From positions 1 to 64,000 of the forward strand of contig CBDDBX010000007.1 in assembly GCA_965225955.1 (NCBI GenBank): a stretch of DNA of 64,000 nucleotides. Direction: 5' to 3'. Made by a program: the position numbers and the translations under genes. This document shows positions 7,455 through 15,638 of this stretch, in pieces. The DNA comes from CBDDBX01 sp965225955 (GTDB lineage: Bacteria > Acidobacteriota > Aminicenantia > UBA2199). The number at the start of each line of letters is the position of its first letter. The first letter of the stretch is position 1. Under the pieces are notes generated by a model. That model was not told where the DNA came from. It searched no databases and was given only the letters and a program-made list of their open reading frames with translations.

Positions 7455-8563
7455 AAATTAATATATTTGAACTGGAAAGAGTTCAGTCGCTTTATGAAAA
7501 CCGTGTTGAGTTTAATCTTACAGAGAGTGGGTTCCACCCGTTTAAACTAAATGAGCTATTAAATGAGGCGAAGTTGGCAGAGTTAACCTCAACTACACTT
7601 GGATATGGTCAGACTAATGGATCAGATCTTTTAAGGGATAAGGTCAGCAGAATGTATGCCGGTATGAAGAGAGATAATGTGCTGGTTACCAATGGTTCAG
7701 CTGAAGCAAATTTTATTGCAGCCCATACTCTGCTTATGCCTGGGGATGAGCTTATAATGATGGTTCCCAACTATATGCAGATCTGGGGAATAGCTGAGGA
7801 GATGGGAGTTAAAACTAAAAAATTTCACCTGAGGGAAGAGAATAACTGGGCTCCTGATCTGGCAGAGCTAAGAGATAAAGTAAGTTCTGAAACAAAGATG
7901 ATTGCTCTGTGTAACCCTGACAATCCCACAGGATACACTCTAAGTGAAGATGAGATGCGGGAAATTGTTGAAATAGCTGCATCTGCAGGAGCATGGGTAT
8001 ATTGCGATGAGGTGTATCGTGGTGCTGAGCTTGATGGGAAAGAGATACCCAGTTTTATAGGTATGTATGATAAAGTCGTGGTAAATGGAGGCTTATCCAA
8101 AGCTTATGCTCTTCCGGGGCTGAGACTTGGATGGCTGGTGGGGCCGGAAGAGGTTATTGGCAATACCTGGGCTTATCATGACTATACAACAATAACAGCA
8201 GGTATACTGAGTCATAAAATAGGTGAATTTGTTCTGGAACCGGATATAAGATTGTCTATACTGGAGAGGAACCGCTCTATGCTTCGGGATAATCTTAAGA
8301 TGGTACAGAAGTGGGTTGAAGGGTTTGGTGAGAGTTTTCTTTTCATTCCTCCTAAAGCAGGAGGTATGGCTTTTATGAGTTATGGTATGGATATGAATTC
8401 TACTGAAATGATGGAGTGGATGAGAAAAGAGCATGGGGTTTTTATTCTGGCAGGAGACTGTTATGGAATGGATGGATATTTCAGGCTTGGCATAGGAGCT
8501 GAGAAAAAGTATCTGGAAGAGGGGCTTGCAAGGGTTAAGTCAGCGCTGGAATCAGTTGTTTAA
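7451..8563 (+). CDS. class I/II PLP-dependent aminotransferase
   Basis: 370-residue fold-type I aminotransferase. Visible are the TNGSAEANF cofactor loop, NPDNPTGY (about residue 156), the CDEVYRG strand, the PLP lysine in GGLSKAYALPGLRLGW (about residue 217) and a C-terminal FRLGIGA arginine that binds the substrate carboxylate. ATGA overlap with the previous gene makes it the last gene of the operon, closed by a strong hairpin. Together with the dehydratase and cyclodeaminase homologue it suggests interconversion of an amino acid with a keto or imino acid; the substrate is not deducible. Confidence 0.9.
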   Translation: MKINIFELERVQSLYENRVEFNLTESGFHPFKLNELLNEAKLAELTSTTLGYGQTNGSDLLRDKVSRMYAGMKRDNVLVTNGSAEANFIAAHTLLMPGDELIMMVPNYMQIWGIAEEMGVKTKKFHLREENNWAPDLAELRDKVSSETKMIALCNPDNPTGYTLSEDEMREIVEIAASAGAWVYCDEVYRGAELDGKEIPSFIGMYDKVVVNGGLSKAYALPGLRLGWLVGPEEVIGNTWAYHDYTTITAGILSHKIGEFVLEPDIRLSILERNRSMLRDNLKMVQKWVEGFGESFLFIPPKAGGMAFMSYGMDMNSTEMMEWMRKEHGVFILAGDCYGMDGYFRLGIGAEKKYLEEGLARVKSALESVV

Positions 8564-8587
8564 AATCTGCTTCCTATAGAATTGAAG

Positions 8588-8620
8588 GAGAGGGTACACA
8601 GTCTTGTGTATCCTCTCTTT
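8588..8620 (+). terminator. terminator of the 4935-8563 operon
   Basis: 13-bp stem (8588-8600 with 8605-8617, one G-T pair), 4-base loop and a short T run, 24 bases after the aminotransferase stop. Confidence 0.75.
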
Positions 8621-8849
8621 AATGGACATATTTGTATATTTACACGGGCTGACAGTGACATGCACAGACATACACTGTCAAAACTAATAAAACGTTAAGA
8701 CAGGTTTGGGTTTTATTACCTGTTCATTCTTACCTGTGATTTCCTATTGTATTTCGTATATCGAAAGTCAGTATCAGTAAGTTTCTTCAGAATTATTTAT
8801 AGAGAGCGACCCCTGAATATTGATTTGTTTATATTAAATTTTTTAATAA
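8621..8849. other. intergenic region between operon terminator and nox
   Basis: No gene. It contains an inverted repeat TGACAGTG (8650-8657) / CACTGTCA (8673-8680), the TGTCAAAACTAAT motif (8676-8688, also at 4374-4386) and GACA-rich sequence of the type seen in other spacers of this window. Confidence 0.5.
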
Positions 8850-8864
8850 CGATAATTATTATTG
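8850..8864. promoter_or_regulatory. Fur/PerR-family-like operator
   Basis: CGATAAT-T-ATTATTG, a 7-1-7 inverted repeat that matches the Fur/PerR consensus TGATAATnATTATCA at 11 of 14 arm positions. It touches the -35 box of the nox promoter, a position suited to repression. No Fur-family gene is in the window. Confidence 0.4.
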
Positions 8865-8890
8865 ATAGGCTTTATTTTTTATGATATATT
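8862..8890 (+). promoter_or_regulatory. nox promoter
   Basis: TTGATA at 8862-8867, 17-base spacer, TATATT at 8885-8890. AAGGAG at 8908-8913 precedes the ATG at 8919. Confidence 0.6.
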
Positions 8891-8918
8891 TATATCGATA
8901 ATAAAATAAGGAGTCATT

Positions 8919-10253
8919 ATGAAAGTTATAGTAATAGGAAATAATCACGCTGGTACAGCGGCAATAACACAGTTGAGAAAACACCACCCTGATATTCAGG
9001 TAGTATCTTATGATAGAAATGATAATATCTCTTTTCTGGCCTGCGGAATAGCTCTATGGGTTGGGAATACAATAAAAAAGCCCGACGGACTTTTCTACTC
9101 CTCTCCTGAAAAAATCAGGGAGATGGGAGCTGAAGTTCATATGAGTCACGATGTAACAGATATAGATTTCAGTAAAAAAGAGATATCTGTAAAGAATCTT
9201 AAAACCGGAGAGGAGTTTAAGGATTCCTACGACAAACTAATAATCTCATCAGGTTCGTGGCCAATAATGCCGGATATTCCCGGTAGTCGCCTTAAAGGAA
9301 TAAAATTCTCCAAGCTCTTCCAGCATGCAGAAGATATTATTGACACAATTGCTCTGGACAAAATAAAGAACATTGTGGTTGTAGGTGCCGGTTATATTGG
9401 TATTGAACTGGTGGAAGCTTTCTATAAGCATGGTAAGAATGTAACTCTTGTAGAATCACAGGAGAGGATTCTCTACAACTACTTCGATGAAGAGTTTACT
9501 GAAGAGCCAGAAAAGACTATGAGAGATAAGGGGATAAGTGTAAAAACAGGGGAGCGGGTAACTGAATTTAAAGGAGCTGATGGTTACGTAAAAACCGTAG
9601 TTACCGATAAAGATACTTACGATGCGGATATGGTTATAATGTCTGTAGGTTTCAAACCAAATACATCTCTTGTTGAAGGCAGTCTTGATACTCTGGATAA
9701 TGGTGCTATAAGGGTTAATGAGTATATGCAGACCTCAGATCCTGATGTATTTGCCTGCGGTGACTGCGCTGCGGTATGGTCAAATGCAGCCCGGGACAGT
9801 GAATATATAGCTCTTGCAACAAATGCAGTAAGAATGGGAATTTTATGCGCTCTTAATATTAAGGAGAACAAGGTGCCTTCTCCTGGAGTCCAGGGTTCGA
9901 ATGCTATCAGTGTATTTGAGTATAAGATGGCTTCTACCGGGTTGTCTGAAACAGCTGCAAAAGCAAAAGGCATGAAGATTAAAACAAATCTTGTGGAAGA
10001 TTCAAGCAGGCCTGAATTTATGCCTGATTACGATAAAGTAAGAATAAAGGTCGTTTATGAAGAGGAGTCAAGAAGACTCGTAGGAGCCCAGATTATGTCA
10101 GAAGGCGATTATACTCTGGCTATCCACACTATATCTCTGGCTATTCAGAAACAGATGAGTGTAGATGAATTTGCTCTTACAGATTTCTTTTTTCTTCCAC
10201 ATTTTAATAAGCCGGTATCTTATCTGACGGCTGTAGCATTAACAGCAAAATAG
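8919..10253 (+). CDS. nox: NADH oxidase / CoA-disulfide reductase family flavoprotein
   Basis: 444-residue FAD-dependent pyridine nucleotide-disulfide oxidoreductase. It has the two residues diagnostic of the NADH oxidase/peroxidase group: His10 and Cys42 (in SFLACG), the latter a cysteine-sulfenic redox centre. NAD binding is at VVGAGYIGIELVEAF (about 150-164), and a second FAD motif at DPDVFACGDCA (about 275-285). The end is a dimerisation domain. Family members reduce O2 to water, peroxide to water, or CoA disulfide; the first is most likely but not certain. Monocistronic, with a Fur/PerR-like box overlapping its promoter, which fits a role in oxygen or peroxide defence in an anaerobe. Confidence 0.85.
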   Translation: MKVIVIGNNHAGTAAITQLRKHHPDIQVVSYDRNDNISFLACGIALWVGNTIKKPDGLFYSSPEKIREMGAEVHMSHDVTDIDFSKKEISVKNLKTGEEFKDSYDKLIISSGSWPIMPDIPGSRLKGIKFSKLFQHAEDIIDTIALDKIKNIVVVGAGYIGIELVEAFYKHGKNVTLVESQERILYNYFDEEFTEEPEKTMRDKGISVKTGERVTEFKGADGYVKTVVTDKDTYDADMVIMSVGFKPNTSLVEGSLDTLDNGAIRVNEYMQTSDPDVFACGDCAAVWSNAARDSEYIALATNAVRMGILCALNIKENKVPSPGVQGSNAISVFEYKMASTGLSETAAKAKGMKIKTNLVEDSSRPEFMPDYDKVRIKVVYEEESRRLVGAQIMSEGDYTLAIHTISLAIQKQMSVDEFALTDFFFLPHFNKPVSYLTAVALTAK

Positions 10254-10290
10254 AGTTTAATCTCATCGTAAAACCAAATTATAAACCAGT

Positions 10291-10324
10291 GGTGAGAGGC
10301 AGACAGCCTCTCACCTTATCTTTT
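10291..10324 (+). terminator. nox terminator
   Basis: Perfect 10-bp stem GGTGAGAGGC / GCCTCTCACC with an AGACA loop, followed by a T-rich stretch. Confidence 0.75.
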
Positions 10325-10367
10325 GTTATCCAGTCAATAAACTACTGATTAAATCTTAATTTTTTTC

Positions 10368-10396
10368 TTGACAGTTATTGATTTGTAAATTATATT
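10368..10396 (+). promoter_or_regulatory. promoter of tetR (10438)
   Basis: TTGACA at 10368-10373, 17-base spacer, TATATT at 10391-10396, close to full consensus. Confidence 0.75.
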
Positions 10397-10401
10397 TTAA
10401 T

Positions 10402-10419
10402 TGACCGATCGTTCGGTCA
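10402..10419. promoter_or_regulatory. palindromic TetR operator
   Basis: TGACCGATCGTTCGGTCA: palindrome with 8 of 9 base pairs matched, spanning the predicted transcription start of the TetR gene. The GACCGA/TCGGTC arms are typical of TetR-family sites, so the gene probably represses itself. Confidence 0.65.
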
Positions 10420-10437
10420 CAAAAGATGGAGGCTGAA

Positions 10438-11058
10438 ATGGCACCAAAAATAGTCGATAAAGATGCAAAAAGAATTGAGATTCTTGAGGCAGCTCTTGAG
10501 GTTTTCATGGAGAAGGGTTTTGACAGAGCTTCAATAAGTAATATTGCTGTTGCTGCGGGAGTTGGAAAGGGAACAGTTTATGAGTATTTTGATAATAAAG
10601 AACAGATTGTTGAACTCTCTTACTCCTATTTTATGGAAAAACTTGAAATAGGCGACTTAAGTGATCTTGTTACTCTTGATATACCGGCATCTGAGAAAGT
10701 AAGAAGTGCTGTTAAGGGGATGGCATCAATAGTGCTGGCAGATGATAATGAGTCAGTAGTAAGGGTGATGATACATTTATGGGTAGAGACCCAGAGAGTT
10801 AAAGACGTTAGAAGCTTTATTCTTGAGAATCTAAAAGATCTTTATGCGGGGTTCACAGAACAGCTTGGAGAGCTGATTGATGAAGGTAAAAAGTCAGGGG
10901 AGTTCAGGGAAGAGGTTGATAGCAGAGGGGTTGCGTCAGTTATCATTGGTGCTCTTGATGGTTTAATGATTCAACAGGCTACGGGAGGAGAGGGTTTTGT
11001 TTATGAAGGGGCGGTAAGGTCTCTCATAGATATAGTTGTTAATGGACTCAGAAAATAG
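10438..11058 (+). CDS. TetR family transcriptional regulator
   Basis: 206-residue TetR-family repressor. The helix-turn-helix is in residues about 10-55 (IEILEAALEVFMEKGFD, then ISNIAVAAGVGKGTVYEYF); the C-terminal ligand domain has no recognisable subfamily. An in-frame ATG exists at 10426, but the GGAGG within that stretch (10428-10432) is ideally placed for the ATG at 10438, which is chosen. Its palindromic operator straddles the transcription start. No second copy of the operator or obvious target gene is adjacent, so the regulon lies elsewhere or the target has been lost. Confidence 0.9.
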   Translation: MAPKIVDKDAKRIEILEAALEVFMEKGFDRASISNIAVAAGVGKGTVYEYFDNKEQIVELSYSYFMEKLEIGDLSDLVTLDIPASEKVRSAVKGMASIVLADDNESVVRVMIHLWVETQRVKDVRSFILENLKDLYAGFTEQLGELIDEGKKSGEFREEVDSRGVASVIIGALDGLMIQQATGGEGFVYEGAVRSLIDIVVNGLRK

Positions 11059-11130
11059 ATAATTCCTGAAAATAATCTCTTAATGCTCTGTTTATTTACA
11101 TAACATAAAGATAAATAGTTAATATAAAAC

Positions 11131-11157
11131 CAGAGCTGGCTCTTTCAGCCAGCTCTG
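11131..11157 (+). terminator. hairpin after tetR
   Basis: Perfect 11-bp stem (11131-11141 with 11147-11157) around a CTTTC loop, 73 bases after the stop. No T tract follows. Confidence 0.5.
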
Positions 11158-11204
11158 TATGAGTACCTCTGGATAGGGTGGCTGAATCAGCATCTTCACT
11201 TATA

Positions 11205-11233
11205 TTGACATCATTTGGGTTTCAATGTATCTT
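11205..11233 (+). promoter_or_regulatory. promoter of the GloVer-repeat gene
   Basis: TTGACA at 11205-11210, 17-base spacer, TATCTT at 11228-11233; leader about 75 bases. Confidence 0.65.
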
Positions 11234-11313
11234 TCTGGTATTCGCCCGGTAAAGATATTTTACAAATACAAAGGGCAGTTATATTAAATGATTGTTAAGT
11301 CAAAGAGGTACTG

Positions 11314-13008
11314 ATGTTTAAGAGATTTTTCCTTTTAGTTCTTATTTTTCCAATGCTATGTTCTGCAAACCAGAAAGAGTATATTTTCCCCTTTCACAGT
11401 TTTGATGGAGGTTTATCCGGTAGTAGTCCAAGAGACGCGGGTATTCTTATTATTGGTGATTATATTTACGGAACCACCTATTTCGGCGGTTTATATAATG
11501 CCGGCACTATTTACAAAGTCAGAAAAGGTGGTGGAGAGCATAAAGTGCTTCATCAATTTAAGGGTAATACCGATACTATTCCAAATGGTAAACCGAGAGG
11601 TCGACTCATCTACGACGGAGAGAGAATTTTTGGAATATGTTCACATTTTGATGGTAATTATGGTGGTGCAGTATATAGCATAAAACCTGATGGTTCTGAA
11701 TATAGAGTTCTGGCTGATTTCTATGATGGAACCGGTAATTATGTAAATGGATGGTACCCTGTATATGGAGGCGTAACTCTTGTAAATGGAGTGCTTTATG
11801 GGGCAACTTCACGAGGAGGAGATGGTGATAATGGTGTACTATTTTCACTGAATAAGGATGGAAGTAATTTCAAAGTTTTTTATAAGTTCCCGGCAGATAA
11901 ATCATTGGGATCAGGCTGTTATAGTGGTCTGGAGTACAAAGGTGGTCGGTTTTACGGGGCAACTGCTAATGGTGGAAGTAGTTCAAGTGGTACAATTTTT
12001 TCCATAAAACCGGATGGTACAGATATGAAAGTTCTGAAAAATCTTGTTGGCAGTACTGATGGCGAAGAAATTTTATCTCCACTTCTTATTGTAGAAGACA
12101 CTATTTATGTAGCCGCTTCAGATTATGGAATGCATAGTCGGGGTACTATTATAAGCATCAGAACCGATGGCACAGATTTTAAAGTACTTCACCATTTTAA
12201 TACAACTGATGGAAGGGAACCGGGAATTTATGGAAAACTTACTTCAATAGGAGATTATCTCTATGGAACTACCAAATCCGGTGGTGGAAGTAATGACGGT
12301 GTATTCTACAGGATAAAGAGAGATGGTACAGATTTTATGGTGCTGGACTATTTTGATTCATATAAAGGCGGCTATTATAAAGGCGGAAATGTTTTCGAAG
12401 CTCCATATATTTATGGAAGTGCCCATAATGGAGGCACTTCAAATGCTGGAACTCTCTGGGCCTATTATGTAGGTTTTCCAACAGAAACTGTTACTTATAC
12501 ACCGGAATCTTACCTTACTACAGCTAAGTTGTGGGGTAATGCCTATGAGAAAGAAGGTTACAAAGTACTGGAAAAAGGTTTCTGCTGGGGGCTCAACCCT
12601 GACCCTGGCATGGAAGATAATGTAGCGATTGTTGGTAGTGGACCGGGTAAGTTTGTCGCGGATATCTACCAGTTGTTACCTGGGAAGACTTACTATGTAA
12701 GAGCCTGGTCAAAGAATAAGGTGGGCACTTTTTATGGAGAGAGTGTGTCCTTCAGATCTCCTCATCCGAAAGTCTCAGGTACAATTACTCTTAATGGTGA
12801 TCCGGTATCCGGGGTGACTGTTGATTTTGTTGGACGTGAAATCTTTGTAACAGGGCCATCCGGTACGTTTTCAACAGAAGTCTATTACGGATGGAGCGGA
12901 ACAGTCAGGCTCTCAAAAGAGGGGTATACATTCTCTCCTGAAGAATACAGAGGAGTAAACCTTAAAGAGAATTGTACTCTTGAATTTATATGTACAAAAA
13001 ACCAATAG
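11314..13008 (+). CDS. secreted GloVer-repeat protein with Fn3-like and C-terminal beta domains
   Basis: 564 aa. A signal peptide (residues 1-19, ending CSA-N) leads into about seven tandem repeats of roughly 50 residues (about 35-385). These have the form L(Y)GATSxGGxxxxGxxFSIxxDGTDFKVLxxF, characteristic of the GloVer choice-of-anchor tandem repeat (TIGR03803) and expected to form a beta-propeller-like array. A fibronectin III-like domain (about 390-487, with KTYYVRAWSKN) and a final carboxypeptidase-regulatory-like domain (SGTITLNGDPVSGVTVDF) follow. No cell-wall or sorting anchor is obvious. It has its own promoter and terminator. Role unknown; probably extracellular or surface binding. 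Confidence 0.8.
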   Translation: MFKRFFLLVLIFPMLCSANQKEYIFPFHSFDGGLSGSSPRDAGILIIGDYIYGTTYFGGLYNAGTIYKVRKGGGEHKVLHQFKGNTDTIPNGKPRGRLIYDGERIFGICSHFDGNYGGAVYSIKPDGSEYRVLADFYDGTGNYVNGWYPVYGGVTLVNGVLYGATSRGGDGDNGVLFSLNKDGSNFKVFYKFPADKSLGSGCYSGLEYKGGRFYGATANGGSSSSGTIFSIKPDGTDMKVLKNLVGSTDGEEILSPLLIVEDTIYVAASDYGMHSRGTIISIRTDGTDFKVLHHFNTTDGREPGIYGKLTSIGDYLYGTTKSGGGSNDGVFYRIKRDGTDFMVLDYFDSYKGGYYKGGNVFEAPYIYGSAHNGGTSNAGTLWAYYVGFPTETVTYTPESYLTTAKLWGNAYEKEGYKVLEKGFCWGLNPDPGMEDNVAIVGSGPGKFVADIYQLLPGKTYYVRAWSKNKVGTFYGESVSFRSPHPKVSGTITLNGDPVSGVTVDFVGREIFVTGPSGTFSTEVYYGWSGTVRLSKEGYTFSPEEYRGVNLKENCTLEFICTKNQ

Positions 13009-13021
13009 ATCTTATCAATAC

Positions 13022-13048
13022 AAAGGGCACAAAATTTTTGTGCCCTTT
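13022..13048 (+). terminator. terminator of the GloVer-repeat gene
   Basis: Nearly perfect 27-base palindrome: AAAGGGCACA arm, AT-rich centre, and complementary arm ending in CCCTTT, 14 bases after the stop. Confidence 0.8.
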
Positions 13049-13394
13049 ATCTGATTACCACGCAAATTTAAAATATTAAGAGAGTGAAAAGTTTCTCACT
13101 CCTGTAACACTGTTTATTAACAGACAGTTTCATAATCCTGAATTTCTGCAGGATATTTCCCATAAAGTGTTAATTTTATGATCTTAAGATGTTGTACTGT
13201 CTTAATAATTGGTGTACTCCGGCAACTCTCTCAGAGTAAGGCTCTACGTTAAAAAAAAACTTATCTGGTTGACTTTTTAAGAATAACCCGGTATGTTTTA
13301 TCTGAAAATAGGTAAATATTTTTTATGAAATATTCATAGGTGAAATGGGCTAAATGGTTGCTACTCCGGGAAGAGTAGATGGCGAGGTGTTAAT
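13049..13394. other. intergenic region upstream of the LolA-like pair
   Basis: No gene. It contains a GAGTGA/TCACTC stem near 13082-13101, the promoter at 13269 and, just before the ribosome-binding site, a CTACTC (13361-13366) / GAGTAG (13373-13378) hairpin that could influence translation of the next gene. Confidence 0.5.
13269..13297 (+). promoter_or_regulatory. promoter of the LolA-like gene pair
   Basis: TTGACT at 13269-13274, 17-base spacer, TATGTT at 13292-13297; leader about 90 bases. Confidence 0.6.
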
Positions 13395-14150
13395 ATGTTG
13401 AAGTATATTGCTTTTTTTATGGTTTTTATGCTTACTATGGGTGGGCTTGTTGAGGGTGAAAGTTCCAGAAGGGAAGTTGTCGAAGCTGCACTTGAGTTTG
13501 ATGCGCTGTATGGCAGCAGGAGCTGTTATGCTGAAATAGAGATGACAATTGTAAGACCTGGAGTTGTTACAAAAAAACTAATTATGAACTTCTGGGCCAA
13601 AAATCCGGGTAAGCTCTTTATCAAAGTTAAAGAACCCTCTAAGTACAAAAATATCGCAACTCTGGCTGTAGATACGGATATATGGACATATTCTCCATTG
13701 GGAAACCGTGTCAGAAAGATAGCTGATAATCAGATGAGAGAAGGCTTGTTTGGGTCAGACCTTGCTTATCGTGGTATGGTTAAAAAATTCTCAATAGTGA
13801 AGTATTTCCGTTTTGAAAAATTTACACCTTCTGATCCGAAAGTGGGAATGGGATATGTGAAATGTGTACCACGTAACAGAACAGAGTGGGGTGATATGGT
13901 GCTTTGTTACGATAAAGCCCGCTTTATCCCAGTATGGTTCAGGGTTTTTGATAGAAATGGCAAACTTAAGCGAACTATGAAATACTCAGATATCGGAGAG
14001 TTGGATGGAAGACTGTTACCAAGAAAAATGACCGCCTTTGTACCTGGGAAACCTGGATATTCCACAACAATAAAGTTTCTTAGATTGAAATTTAACCCTA
14101 AAATAAGTGATACGGTTTTCTCTTTGAAAAATCTGAGATCTGAACGGTAG
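13395..14150 (+). CDS. outer membrane lipoprotein-sorting (LolA-like) protein, copy 1
   Basis: 251 aa with a signal peptide (about residues 1-21). The mature part fits the LolA-like family annotated as outer-membrane lipoprotein-sorting proteins: a half-barrel fold with WAKNPGKLFIKVKEPSKYK, an IWTYSPLGNRVRKI strand pair, GSDLAYRGMV and a C-terminal FSLKNLR. Such proteins usually accompany an RND/MMPL-type lipid exporter, and none is present here. The next gene, 13 bases on, is a visible paralogue. GAGG precedes the ATG. Binding of a lipid or lipoprotein in the periplasm is inferred from the family only. Confidence 0.75.
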   Translation: MLKYIAFFMVFMLTMGGLVEGESSRREVVEAALEFDALYGSRSCYAEIEMTIVRPGVVTKKLIMNFWAKNPGKLFIKVKEPSKYKNIATLAVDTDIWTYSPLGNRVRKIADNQMREGLFGSDLAYRGMVKKFSIVKYFRFEKFTPSDPKVGMGYVKCVPRNRTEWGDMVLCYDKARFIPVWFRVFDRNGKLKRTMKYSDIGELDGRLLPRKMTAFVPGKPGYSTTIKFLRLKFNPKISDTVFSLKNLRSER

Positions 14151-14163
14151 TTGGAGTAAGTAT

Positions 14164-14916
14164 ATGGTTAAACAGATTATTTATTTTTTTGTTCTTGTTT
14201 TTGCCGGGTTGTTTCTATCTGCTGATGGATCAAAAAGAGATATTGTAGGAGCTGTACTTGAATATGATGCTATCTATGGGAATGCTGTGTGTACTACTGA
14301 AATCGATATTCTGGTTGAGCGTCCCGGGGAAAAGAGACTTTTAAAACTGGCATTAAAAACTAAAGGAAAGAAGAATTTTGCAAGGGTGCTGGAGCCTGAG
14401 AAATACAGAGGTGAAGCTATCCTTTCGATAGGTACTGATATATGGCGATATAGACCATCAGATCACAGTGTAAGAAAGATAACAGTTGAAGATATGCATA
14501 AACCTGTAATGGAAACAGATTTTACATATATTGATATGGTGCGTTCGTTTGCTGATTTTGAAACTTTCAGATTTGAAGAGTATACTCCTGAAAAGAAGGA
14601 GTCTGGCATGGGGTATGTCAGATATATTGCCAGAAAATCCACTACAGATAATATCGGGTATATGGTCATGGCATATGATAAAGCAAAAAGAGTCCCATGC
14701 TGGTTCAGAGTCTATAGTGAAAATAACAGACTTATAACTACTCTTGTTTATAGTAACGTGAAATCTGTAAATGGTAGAAATATGCCTTTTTCTCTTAAGA
14801 TTATTCCTGCTGATAAAGAGGGATACTCAACAACAGTTCTTTATAGGAGAATCGATTTTAAATCTCCAATACCGGATAATATTTTCTCTATGAAAAATCT
14901 GAGAAAAGTAAATTAA
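14164..14916 (+). CDS. outer membrane lipoprotein-sorting (LolA-like) protein, copy 2
   Basis: 250-residue tandem paralogue of the preceding gene with the same layout: signal peptide, EPEKYRGEAILSIGTDIWRYRPSDHSVRKI, a TDFTYIDMVRSF segment and the terminal IFSMKNLRK. Motif spacing is the same throughout, so it arose by duplication and then diverged. GGAG lies just before the ATG; co-transcription with copy 1 is likely. Its stop codon overlaps that of the convergent tatC, so the two transcripts meet tail to tail without a dedicated terminator. Confidence 0.75.
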   Translation: MVKQIIYFFVLVFAGLFLSADGSKRDIVGAVLEYDAIYGNAVCTTEIDILVERPGEKRLLKLALKTKGKKNFARVLEPEKYRGEAILSIGTDIWRYRPSDHSVRKITVEDMHKPVMETDFTYIDMVRSFADFETFRFEEYTPEKKESGMGYVRYIARKSTTDNIGYMVMAYDKAKRVPCWFRVYSENNRLITTLVYSNVKSVNGRNMPFSLKIIPADKEGYSTTVLYRRIDFKSPIPDNIFSMKNLRKVN

Positions 14917-15638
14917 TCTTCAACAGAGCGTTTCCGACCTGAAACTTTTGCTATCCCTATACTCAGAAGATACAGAATAATCATTGGAGCAGCAAAAACC
15001 GACTGGGTTATGATATCCGGGGTAGGGGTAATAACTGCTGCAATAATAAATATAATAACAACAGCATACTTGAAATACTTAATAAGAAAAGTGTGAGTAA
15101 TAATTCCGATTTTTGAAAGAAGAAAAACCAGTACCGGAAGCTCAAAGATAAGAGCCGATCCAATAAGTATTCTAAAAGCAAAAGCTGTATATTCATTAAC
15201 TGTAATTATCGCATTGTAGTTCTGACCTACCTGAAGGAAAAATTTGCAGGTAAAAGGAAGTGCAACCAGATATCCAAAGGCTCCACCTGCGAGGAAGAAC
15301 AGTGAGGAGAAAAATATAAAAGGAAAAACGTAACGCTTCTCTCTGGAGTAGAGGGCTGGAGAGATAAAAAGCCACAACTGATAGAAGATAAATGGTGCTG
15401 CTGCAAATATAGCAGCTACAGCTGACAATTTGATGTACATCAGGAATGGATCAGAAAGAGATGTAAAAGAGAGCTGGGAATCTTCCCCCATGTGTTTAAG
15501 AAGTGGAATTGCTATCCAGTGAGCAAATTTGTCTGCAAAGTTCCAGGTTACAATAAAAAAGACGCAGACAGATACAAAAGAGTAGAGAATTCTTTTTCTT
15601 AACTCTCCAAGATGTTCCAGAAAAGACATCTCACTCAT
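14913..15638 (-). CDS. tatC: Sec-independent translocase subunit TatC
   Basis: Multi-spanning core receptor of the twin-arginine translocase, which exports folded proteins. The chosen start gives MSEMSFLEHLGELRKRIL, the invariant TatC N-terminus. This is followed by six membrane segments and the conserved F-x-x-P-F loop (AAPFIFYQLWLFISPALYSREKR). Length is 241 aa, as usual. The frame extends further upstream inside tatA, but the ATG at 15638 lies in the end of tatA and is preceded by AAGGAA, so start and stop overlap by 8 bases. No tatB is present; a two-component TatAC system is inferred. Confidence 0.95.
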   Translation of the reverse strand: MSEMSFLEHLGELRKRILYSFVSVCVFFIVTWNFADKFAHWIAIPLLKHMGEDSQLSFTSLSDPFLMYIKLSAVAAIFAAAPFIFYQLWLFISPALYSREKRYVFPFIFFSSLFFLAGGAFGYLVALPFTCKFFLQVGQNYNAIITVNEYTAFAFRILIGSALIFELPVLVFLLSKIGIITHTFLIKYFKYAVVIIFIIAAVITPTPDIITQSVFAAPMIILYLLSIGIAKVSGRKRSVED

